Positions 12,101 through 24,100 of a DNA stretch of 64,000 nt are shown in pieces. The stretch is from Acanthococcus lagerstroemiae (Eukaryota > Arthropoda > Insecta > Hemiptera > Eriococcidae). The translations under genes and the position numbers were made by a program. The first letter of the stretch is position 1; each line of letters starts with the position of its first letter. The notes under the pieces were generated by a model. That model was not told where the DNA came from. It ran no database searches and saw only the letters and a program-made list of their open reading frames with translations. The stretch covers positions 17,014,603-17,078,602 of the forward strand of contig CM063112.1 in NCBI GenBank assembly GCA_031841125.1, in the 5' to 3' direction.

Positions 12101-15100
12101 CAGTTCATTTTGTTCTTTTGTTAGATGGGAAAAAATTATAAGCTACGGGATAAGAGGTTTCTTTCATGGTGTAAGGAGTGATTGCTGATTTAATACAGTA
12201 TGATGTAGTCGTAAGCGTTGAGATTCTGGCCTTTTTAAAATATCGGGCCCTTCTGAAATTCCGGGCCCGGGGCGTTCCTCCTTCTCCCCCCTCGTCAGAG
12301 TTGTCTCTGTCATCATTTGTGACATCGTCTTCACAGGGGAAGGGAGAAGGACATTTTTAAGATACAGTAACCACGGCCTAAGAATTTTCTGGACCACATC
12401 TTACAGAAACACCCACGGCCCGAGAAAGTCTTAGGCCGTAGGGCAATAAAAATAAAACCTGAACTATAATAATGTCTCAAGCTTAGACGCTCGGGTTTAT
12501 TTCACTAATTTTCTTCGACCTGAATTCTAGAATTTGCAGTAGAAGCAAAAGCGATCAGAAGTCTTCTTAAAATATGCGTACAAAACAGGTTCTAACAGTA
12601 GTAATGTTTGGACACCATATTTCAGTTAAAAGATTCTGAAAAATGTACTTTGTGGATGTTTTTTGCCGTCAATATGCCGAAGAAGTAAAAAAATTCAAGT
12701 GAAATGTAATGAAAAATTGAGCGTAAGCTTGGGGTAGTTGAATAATCTTAAAAATTGAAGAACAAATTAAGAAACTCGAACAAAATCCCTCCCTGAAAAT
12801 TAATGAGTAAACTCTTCGAATGCGATTACAAAGGCCATGTAGAAACATAACAAAATCTTAATGAAAAATTCGAATGAATAGTTTCAAAATTTGTCGACTG
12901 CCAAATTATTGGGAGTGTTTAACTCCCTCCCCCATAGTTTCGTCTCTGCAAATGCAAATTGGAACCTTATCCCCCAAGCACTCGTATTTGCGCACATGAG
13001 CATACCCTAGTCTGGGAGGGTAAGGTGGAAGGATGTCAGATACTTTGAGAGGAACACACAGCTTCCTTTACACATTAAGGTAGTCGTTATTTACTCTTGG
13101 TGATCTTTTTTTTTCTTGAATTTCCTCTGATTCGTCTCCTAAACTGATTCCAATAAAATAAAAAAGAAAACACAAAAAATCTACTTAGTTTCAGGTCGAT
13201 TGGATTAGGGGAATCCGTGCCACAATCTCCCGGGATAAACACATGGAGTTCTGACTTTTGTTTCAGACTAAATTTCTCTCCTGATTGGAGGGGGTACTTT
13301 GAATAAAATCTGAGTTTTATAAACAGTACATCCATCGCTCTCTATAATATGATAGTCGACGTATATTTACATATTCAGGATGCAATTCTTGGGCCGTGGT
13401 CTGACAAGAGCACCTCTGTCCACTACCCCGGAAAACGAACACAAGACCACGACCTTGGAAGAATATTGATAAACAGACATCCAGGGGCGAAACTTGACTT
13501 TCAGTTTGGAGAGGAGGGGGAGGGGGAAGAAGAAAAATCTACCGACAAATATTTCCTAAGAACTGAAATTTCACCGACATTAGTCGATTTTTCAATCAAA
13601 ATACTTTTTAATTGAAAAAATAAATAAATAATAATAATAATAATAAACAAACAAACAAGTAAACGTTCTTAAAAAATGAAAAATTCAAATGAACAGTTTC
13701 AAAATTTGCCGACTGCCAAATTAGTGGGGGTGTTCACCCCCCCCCCACACACACACAATAGTTTCGTCCCTGCAGACATCTGACGCTTGATCCATTATAA
13801 ACATATTATTATCGAATATTTCCGCCTTTTTCCAATGTGTTTAAGGTCATCATGCGGCTGAGAACTGATAAACCACACACTCATAAAATCTGAATCACAG
13901 AATCGCTAACTGAATAAGAGCTCCTGGAAAAACCCCAGTATTGACACCCGCTATTTTGAATCGCTTAGTGCCCGACGATTCACAACTGAGAATCTGACTT
14001 CCAAAACGTCCTTAATCCAAAAAACGAAATGTTGGGAAATCGAAAAAAACATTCTGACTCGCGAACGATAAGAGGTAACACTGATTCAATTGGGTGGATG
14101 AGAAGAGGATGGGTAAATGGTAATACCACCCCAAGTATAAAGGTTAGCGTGCGAACAGTCTTCGAACTACGGTAGTGCAAAGTGGGGAAGATCGTGGACT
14201 TAACTCGTTTTGGCAGACGATGTCATATTTGTGAAAGATCAAAATTCGTACGTCTTGACCTCGAAACTGTCGGGAATCGAAAGATATAGCTTAGAGACGA
14301 CCATTCCGGTAAACAAGGCATACGTCAACAAAATATCCTCCCTCCCTTCACCCTTCAGACATCCTTGTACCCCCCCCCCCCAACAGGAAAAAGCAAGTAT
14401 GACTTATAGTCGTAAGAGTTTTATATTTATAAAATTTGAAAAAACAAGTAAGTCAGCATTGTAAAAAAGTATGAAAAAAAGGTTTAGCTAGCTCTAAGTC
14501 GTGATAAAATCGTAAAACCAACTCTGAAAGGTGTCTTTTGAGTTCCTCCACTAGATTGCGCTACAAAGTCGATTTTAGATTTTTTGGACTAAGAGCTTTT
14601 TGGAAGTCAGGTCCTCAATTTACTACGCGGAACGTTCCACGTGCCGAATTGTGAATCGTCGGGCACCAAAAGCAACTCAAAATGGCTGATGTTAGTACTC
14701 GTACTCAAGTGTTTCTATATATAGGTGCTATCTATGAGTCGAGACTCAGGATCCAAGATGAGAGTTGCGGACGATGCGCATAAGACTGATATCAGTGGTG
14801 GCAGAACTTCAGTACTGTCTTGAGACTCGGGCAACACACATGCCACTGCTTGGGCAACACACGACACTACTAGGGCAACACACGAAAAAATTTCGAAAAA
14901 TATCTCAAAACCCCAAGCTTATTTGAATACTTGGATTTAAATTTGGGTTGGTCGAAATTTTTGAAATTAAATTCGCACTGTCCAAAAAATTTCTTTTTTT
15001 TTTCTCGCATAAATTGACAAGAATAATTTAGCACCCCCCCCCCCCCTAGTTTAGAAAAGTCGGGCAACACGCGAAGAAAATCTAAGTTGCCACCACTAAC

Positions 15101-18100
15101 GGATATGAAGCAGAATGCAGCCATTCAGCAGCATCAAATTATAAATCAGCGAGTCACGACAATCAGTCAAGAAATAGCCATGACTAAGAAAAAAAGAACA
15201 GTTAGCAAACTTTAGCCTTTTCTAGAGGGGCGCATGATACTTCCTTGGTCACCATTATTGGTATCAATCTATATACCCTTATAATTCCTAACTAAGCTCG
15301 TACTCAGTTTTTCATTTCATGTACCTCATTTATACCATTACTGAGACATAAGTAACAATCTCAAGACTAATAGTTACAAGCCATGGCCTTGAAATATTCA
15401 TCGGTCTGACCGATTTATAACATACTTAGTTGGTGGCATCCACGTTTATCGACAGCAAAAGACGGGCGAAATGATGCTTTACAAAGAGAAAGAAAAAGAA
15501 AATAAATAGTATACATAACATGTTCACTTGTGATATTATACTGTTACTAAAATTTGCTCTTCTTCTGAGAATTGCCCATAGGAAGAGTCTTCCAAGTCCC
15601 CAAAAACTAAGAATTATTATTAAACATAAAATACACCAACAAAACAGATTTTTTTCGGGGGAGGGGAGCGACCAGAATCGAGTGCTCTACTCCTCCTCCT
15701 CCCTCCAAAATTATGAGCCTTTCAGGACATTTGATCACCAGACCTTCAGTCTTAAGTCCACTGTACATGTAACAGAGGAACAAGATAAATCGCTTATGTG
15801 CGAATATTATCGCAGTGGATTAACAGGTCCAATATTGAATTCAAGAGCTAACTCATTTGTATTTTGTTCTTAGAATAGGTCAACTCATCTCTTATGGGCC
15901 TGATGGCTCCATATACGATAGAAATTACTCAATAAGTATCTCACCATAACAAAACCGTGGCGTAGAATTCAAATGTAGACGTGAAGGCCGATTCGGAATC
16001 AAAAACCAAAATATTGCTTCGTCGATCCAATCTCTACAAAGTTATAATTCATTACACAACGAAATGTGGGATGATATTATTGTTTAATCAGCTTTTCAAC
16101 TTGAACCATAATATAATATTAACCTGCATTCGGATAATCTTATCGATTCTTCATGATAACATGTTAGTAGGAATTCACGATCCATCAGGGGTAATCGAAT
16201 ACAGGAAAACAGTAGAAGCAATGCGTCCTTCCTTTTCGACACATCATATTTAAACCACCTCATCACCGTTTCGTATACCTATAATTACAGTAATAATCAG
16301 CGTAAGTTCCAAAGTAGCAAAAGATGTGAGCCCATATTGATTTAGGTAGAATCAGTATAGCCCCCTGCCATAGGTACCATGATTTTAAAATTTCGGACAA
16401 GTTGAAGTCGAAATCGATTTTGGGGGCTATGAGAACCTATCAATCGATATCCATATTGTATTTTATCCCACTTTCATCCCCCTCCCCCTCCTGTGAAGCT
16501 ACAATTTGTGACTCAGAATAAAACTGATATCAAAAATGAATCTAGTGATAGTTCGAAACTGCTTCGTGATGATACCGCGACTGCGTCATTCGTAACGATG
16601 AAAACGGTCTCAACATTTTTTTAACCAATTTTGTTTAAGACCAAATGACACACGAAAAAGATACGAATGTAGATAAGCTGTGAACAAGGGGGCAGGATAA
16701 GAGGGAAAACAATTCCAATTAGTAAGTATTAACATATAAAACAGATCAGAGAGTGATTTGCGTCTTTTTCACTAATTTGCATAAGTCGCTGAGACTGATA
16801 AAACGTCGAAAATTCTACACCTTATCCCATGAGACCTGTGGTTAATGCATGGTAGTGTACGGATTCATTGTCACTCCCATTTCCCCCTCTTTTACGACTT
16901 TTTTTTAGAGCAGTTAGAAAAAATTATGAAGGCCAGTTTTTGTACAGAAACGGATTCAGTGTAAATGTCGCATGAAACCTTTTTATGTAGGCGATAGGTA
17001 GAAAGTTATAACTCAACACCAGATTTTAGGGGCTTTCCCACCTCAAGCCACTAGCCCCTCCCAAGGTATTGAAGCAGTGAACTGAAAATTTCAATTTTTG
17101 ATATTTTTCTAATTGCATTGCGTACCGAGAGAAGCTGCGATGCTAATTACTTAGACCAGTTTCCATACATCTTCCATCTACCTATCCTTAATATCTTGTC
17201 CCTTCTCTCTCACTCTTTCAATACCACACATAAGAAAGTGAACTTTGGTGTTTTAATGGTTTCATGAAGGGCACTTTTGGAGCCTTTGTTCTTACAATTA
17301 ATAAGATAATAGCATACTCCTAGGGGGGCATCTGCAAAATCCAGCTTTCTTCACTTCTTCGATACCACGCATAAGAAAGTGTACTTCTGTGTTTTAATGG
17401 TTTTGTAAAGGGCACTTTTAGAACCTTTATTGGAGAATAATGAAGTAGAAGCATATAATGCTGGAGGGAGAGGGGAATCTTTCCCCTCGCACTTACTCCT
17501 TTGATACCACAAGACATAATCCTTGGGGGGATCTCCGGCATCTTGCACCCTCCCACACACTCCTTTGATACTACGCTTAAGAATGTGTATCTTTGTGTTC
17601 TAATGGTTTTCATGAAGGCCGCTTTTAGTGCGAATAATGAAATAGAAGCATAATCCTGGGGGAATCTCCGGCATCTCGTCCCCTCCCCCTCACTCCTTCG
17701 ATACCATTTATATTGTACTTTTATGTGAAGGACACATTTAGAGTCTTTATCAGTGTTGGAAGAACGAATGAGAACGAGAAGAAAAACGACATGTTCTCAT
17801 TCTCATTCTCAGAACGAGAATGAGAATTCTGAGAATGAGAATGGGAACAATAAGAACATAATAATGATGGGATTTTGAGAACGAGAACGGGAAACAGGAA
17901 CGGGAACAGAACCAGGTTGGGAACGAGAACGGGAACGTTGGTAATTTCAAAGTAAGGAGAACGAGGAACGTGGATGAGAACCATGCAGTTAGAGAACAAA
18001 CGAGAACAGGAACAAGATGATTTTTGCGTCTTCAAATACCCTTGTAGCTGGCGCGAATGTAAAATTTTAAAAGCCTAAAACTAATTACACGTTTTTAAAT

Positions 18101-21100
18101 GAAAAAAATCAAACTGCAGTACTGCACCAGTGTTAGAAGAACAAACGAGAACGAGAAGAAAAACAGAATGTTCTTGTTCTCGTTCTCAGAACAAGATTGA
18201 GAACGAGAACGGGAATGGGTACCGAACCAAGGTGGAAACAAGAATGAGAATGGGAACAGCACTTTTTGAACCTTTATTATTACGAATAATAAAATAAAAG
18301 TAAAATCCTGGGGGAGGGGGTCCACAGCATCGTATCTCCTCCCCTCATGCCTTTGATACCACGCATAAAAATGTAAACTTTATTGTTTTAATGATTTTAT
18401 GAAGGGCACTTAAGAGTCTTTATTAGGGAACAATGAAATAGAAGCATAGGGCTCTTCCAATAATAATAAGTAGGTATATTATTATGAAAAAAAATCGTAC
18501 AAAAGCATGAATAGGTAATAATTATTGATTAATAAATTGAATTATTATTAAAATTATTATTAATATTTATTAATTCAATTCGAATCATTATTCTTATAGA
18601 GATACTCCAATTATTTCTGATCGAAATCCTAAAAAAATCAAATATAAAAAAATCTAATATTTTCATGATTAGTTGATATAAATCATTTTTTGCTGGAGGG
18701 AGGATGTTTCTGGAATCTTGCTTATCCCCCTCACTCCTTTGATACCACAGCTCGCTTTAAGAGCCTTTATTAGTGGGAATAATAAAATAAGAGCATAATT
18801 CCGGGAGGAGTCCACATCTTGCCACCTCTTCCTCACCCTAATAGGAAATATGGGTGGTACTTTGGTGGCACTCCGTAGAATTCGGGTAATGGTCAAAATC
18901 GGTGGTGCGATACAGTTTACCACTCAATTACCACTTTCTATTCTATTGAATACGAATATAAGATGGTAAAATCTCCGTAGCGTTCCAAAATGAGTAGAAC
19001 TTTCCTATAAGGGCACTCCTTCGATACCACACATATTAAGAAAGTCTTTTTCTATGTTTTAGTGGTTTCGTGAAGGGCACATTTACAGCCTTTATTGTTA
19101 CGAATAATAAGATAAAAGCATAATCCTGCGGGAGGGGGTTGACGTCATCCTGCCTCCTCCCCTCCCTCCTTTTTGATACCATATGCACAAGAAAGCGTAT
19201 TTTTGTGTTTTTATCGTGAATGGCACTTTTAGAACCTTTATTAGGGAACAATGCAATAAAAGCGTAATTCTTGGGGCGAGTCCCCTGCATTTTGACCCCC
19301 CCCCCTTCACTCCTTTGATAACACACATAAGAAAGTGTACTTTTTATGTTTGAATGGTATCGTAAAGGGGCAGTTTTAGAGCCTTTATTAATGCGAATAA
19401 CGAAATAAAAGCATAATCCTTAGGGAGTCCCCGGGATCTTGCCCCACTTTCTCACTCCTTCGATACCACGCACATAACAGAGTGCCTTTTTATGCTTTAA
19501 TGGTTTCGTAAAGGGCAGTTTTAGAGCCTCTAGTCTTTCAGGCTGTATTAATTTTTTTTTCTCACCTTCGGCCGTCCCCAAGCCGAGGCCGCCCCGAAAC
19601 GTTTCCCGGTAAACCGGCTTTCAGATCGCCCCTGTTGTGGAGACCCAGATCTTCTTAGTTGACTCTAAAAGAAACTCGAATTTGACTTCGCTGGATAAGG
19701 CGCCTTTTCATTTCACCAGGCGTAGTCAGCAATATTTATGAAAACCTAACATCAGATATCCCTAAAAGTGATTCAATACGTATTTTAATTCTTGATGGTG
19801 TCTCCTTTGGCGCCACAATTTATCATACGTTCAAAATAATATCAAAAATCAGCTTAGCGAACCTGGAAACACCCAGAAATGGCATCCATATCTATAGTCT
19901 TTAAATTTTTCCGTTTCAAATCCCGCCACGCCTAAATTCTCAAAATAGAGTTGTACTAATATTAGAATCGAATTCAACGATCATAAGAATATATGATCAC
20001 ATGCCCTTAACCTATTTCAAGGCATATTGATTGTTAGCCTCTCCTCTACTACTTTCACAAATTTCAAAATAGAGGGTCAATGTGAAGTCGGAAATGAGCT
20101 TAGAGACCTTCAGGAAACCTCTAAAAGTGTCATCCTATATTGCATTTTTCAAATTCTTCCATTTTAGTTTCCCTCCCCAAGGGCTCAATTCTCAAAACTG
20201 AATCAAATTGTAGTCAAAATCGAATTCGGCAGTCTTGGAAACCGATGGCCAGGTGCCCATTTTGTATTTTAGGGGGATTCCGGTTATCACGTCTCTCTCT
20301 TTTCACAATTTTCCCCAGACGGTCAATATGATATAGAAAATATTTTTTCGTTTCAGCTTCAATTTCCATCCTCACGTAGCACAGTTCTTAAAATTGAGTC
20401 AAACTGATGTCAAAACCGTGGACCTCAAACTTCTCCAGTGATGACATAAATATCAACTGAGGTCAAACTGATATCAAAATTGAACTCAGTGACATCAATC
20501 CCCCCTCCCCCTCCTTGGATGATACGTTGATTTTATAGGTCTTATTATTCAAAATGCTACAAGTTCTACTACTAAAGCCCTTTTCAAACAAAAATACACG
20601 TCTTAAATACCGAGTATCTGAGAAGTGAGAAAAGGGCAAAGTAAAAAATTCTAAGAATGGGTAGATGGGGATGTATACAAACGGGTCCAGAGGTGACTGA
20701 CATGTCTGCTGCTCTCAGAACGCGGTGCGACCGGAGAAATATCAGAAATTCTACCAATTTTTTAATACGGCCTGTATTAACGTGTGGCGGAGTGCAGGGT
20801 AATTTCTAACCCATCGTTTAGGGAAGGGTGCCGATACGAAATGTGTAAAGGATCAGTTTTGCAGGGAATCCGGTGTGGAACAAGTTTTGTTTCAAAATGT
20901 TTCCCGTGTAAATCAGAGAGTTTTCGAAATTCTTAAGGCAAATTCATTTTGGAGGAGTAGAGTTTAAACTCTCCTAAAAAATTAAGGTTTTTTTGTAGAT
21001 ATTCTCGGGAAATCATTTCCAACAAATTTTAGAAAAAATCGCTTCAGCAGTTGCGCTTCTTCGCATTTTCTACTCATCGTAATTTGACTGGACTATTGGC

Positions 21101-24100
21101 AGAAATCGCGGCGTTTATTTTTTGTTTATTGTCGACACAAAACTAACCAGTTATTAGCCCCCCCTAACCAGCACTAAAAATTATACGAGTGGAAGAAATT
21201 TGAGCATTATTTTGATAATCAGCCCCCTCCCCACAGGAGGTCGGCTGTTTGTGCTTATGCATTCCACGTTCTATAAAATTTAATTAAAAAAAATTTATGA
21301 AAGAAATTAAATTAAAAATTGAATAAAATAAATAAAAAATTAAAAAATTAAATGAAAAAAATATGGATAAAATAAATCATATTATTATATTATTAATTGA
21401 AATAAAAGAAATAATTAATTTTAAATTTAAATTATGAAATATAAATAAAGATAATAAACAAAGAAATCCGCGGATTAAATATTTTCTACTTTGGTTTCTT
21501 CCAGAAGAGATTCAAAATGGCAACACTTTTGCATTTACTTTGACATTTCAATAGCGACTGTCTCACAAATAGCCGGATGTGACTTCATGTGACTCATAGT
21601 TGGCAACTTTTATTTTTCTCATGTGGTGCTCGACTTGGTTCGAATTTCTCCTCCCCTCTCGAAGTCTTTTGAAACACCTGTACCCTCGCCGTATACCTTT
21701 AAGTTTCCCACTTCGTGCTAGAACCTGCGAGCATCACTGAAGTTCTGCTCATGATGTTACTCGGCATTAATCTTTGGATGTGATACTGGGTAACTCAGAA
21801 TTTATAAGTAGCCTTGCTTATTCATAACCACGTGAGGAGAAATATCAACAGGACTCCAACCCTACCCACTTTTCCATAGCATTATGAATACGATCTAGCT
21901 TGATTCATATATACATGATGGTCACTATGAATACTCGACATTCAAACCTGTTCCTCGGAGTAAACTTGGAGCGAATCTTCCTTCAATAAATCTGCCAGTG
22001 TATCCGCCTCCATTAAAAAGAAATCATCGAGTGAAACCAATTCGTAAAAGTATTTTAGCATGAAATCTCTGGTAGAAGCGAGCAAGTCATTCAACTTCAA
22101 ACGATCAGCTAGTGCTTTTACTTTGAAAATATTAGACAGTTCCAACCTAAAACGTAATATTAGTTGTAATTATTCTTATTTTGGATGTACTAGGTGTAAT
22201 ACATAGTACTATATGTTGAATTTCAATGTAATATCAACAGGCATATCTTGGTCTATCCAACAAGATTTCCTCGTATCATCATAAAATTATAAGGATCGAT
22301 ACACCCTTTAACATTCACGGTATTTATCCACAGAGCGATACATAAGTCTGATTAATCTAGACTTACACAATCACATTTGGTAATCAAATTTTTGTTAAAA
22401 ACAATAAAAAGAAGTGACGAATTAAAAAGAAGAAAAAAAAAGCAGCATCATCCATTCGCGGCAGTTTGGATTCAGGAAGCATCGAAGCACAGAGCATGCT
22501 GCCTGAACTGCGATGGGACTCATTTTGAGATCACGGGCTCAGAACAACTTTACGGCCACTGTGTCCCCGGACATAAGGGGACATTCGATCGCGCCCTCCT
22601 AGCCAGGGATCCTGAGAGCGGTCGCTGCGTCCGCTGCGTCCGGTGCGCCTGGGTTCCTATAACGTAGTGTGTGAAATTATTTAGCCACTAGGGAAGTTCG
22701 ATTCCAAAAATTTTGAGTTAAATATTTTATTGAAAATTATGTTTTTAATGAGAATTTTAATATTAATAAGTTCTTAAAAGAATTAGTTCAAATATAATTA
22801 AATTTAAAAAAATATAATTAATTGAAAATAAATAAATTATTGGGATAAAATTTAAAGAATATGGATCAAAATTATTAAATAGATTTACTATCGGGATCGC
22901 CCTACATCTTGAACAGGGCTCCCCAGGACCGCTGATAAGGGGGGGAGGGTACTTTTACCCCGGGCCCGAGTTTTTTTAGGGGGCCCGCAGAGTCACAGAA
23001 ATTATAATTATCAAATAGATAACATGCCTTTTTACGAGCAAATAATTTCAGTATAGGCCCGCAGATTTTCCCCCGGGCCCGATTTGGCTCTTGGCGCGGC
23101 CCAGCTGTCCACAGGGTTTTCGGTTCTTAATCCGACCCTGTGGAACTTGCTGTACAATAATGTCATCCGGCGACTGCCGGCGAGGTAAAACGGTTTCTAT
23201 TATAGATAGATATATTATATGTACGTGGATAGAGAGCTCAGTGAGGGTTTCTTTTACTTCTCAATAAGTTTACTTCCTATATAGGTACTTCGTGAAATTT
23301 GTCTGACTAATCAAGTGATCCATTTTCTTGGAAACACTCACAATTTTAGTTACGTCTTTAAAACAAGATAATCTAAAATAAGATCTCTCAAACCGTTAGT
23401 CCAACAGTATACTAAGACTGGGAAAATTGTTAAATTTCACAATTTGAAAACATAATTATGAGGTAGGCACAGAAATCGTATTTTTATTCTTAACACGGTA
23501 CGAAAAGCCTAATTTCTTAATTACAAAAATTCCCAGCAAATTTTCAGAATAAAAATACCTCACCATGGGGCTACTTTGATAACGTCAAAAATTTTATTTA
23601 TTGACGGTTTCGTTTTCTAGTTATCGCGTTTCTGTCCAAAAAATGCTATGAATATCTCTTTACCTGCCAATAATTCGTCATAAATATCTACAATTACTGT
23701 ATTATGATGTTTCCATTTCATAGGTATGACTGTATCAACGTTTAAAGATGGTTTACCAGAGTCTGATTAGGCGAGAAGCTTTTTACAGAGACATCAATCA
23801 AAGTTAAGAGAAAGACAGGCATCTAATCTCAGCAGGTGTAAATGTGGCAACCATGACATCATATTTCAACGAACTTAAGCAAAGTTTGGAAGGTGTGCCT
23901 TCTGAAAACATCTATACAACTATGATGAGAGCGCAATAACAGATTCCCCAGGTTCCAAAAAAAAATTTTTTTAAAGGGTGAATAATTTTGATGCAAATGT
24001 TCTATAGCTGAATTCCTCAAGAAAACTCGTTTGGAAAAAACTAAACTGCGAAAATATGGAAAACGTGTTAATGTAGTTCCAAGTGTAACCAGTTTGACAT

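Larger units (their letters stand above)
16330..20520 (+). repeat. Composite repeat copy A with expanded satellite
   Basis: The blocks recur in the same order at 27.3-31.2 kb: a GATATCAAAAA-type block (16330-16600), a block with AAGTCGCTGAGAC and AAAATTCTAC (16740-16870), a block ending CTAATTACTTAGACCAGTTTC (17080-17170), the satellite (17215-19545), and several ~190-bp GATATC/CACAATTTT units (19760-20520). Non-coding. All of it lies in the presumed large intron of gene 2. Confidence 0.65.

Noticed and set aside
17721..18325. Ser/Phe-rich frames on the minus strand (SFFFSFSFVLPTL twice)
   Set aside because: They are translations of the GAGAAY minisatellite; both blocks repeat the same peptide because the DNA repeats.
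17215..19545. CRISPR array
   Set aside because: Units are contiguous diverged satellites with no unique spacers; the genome is eukaryotic.
22915..23120. hAT MITE with CAGGACCGCTGATAAGG and GGGCCCG motifs
   Set aside because: TE-like composition, but the ends do not pair convincingly and no clean target duplication was found.
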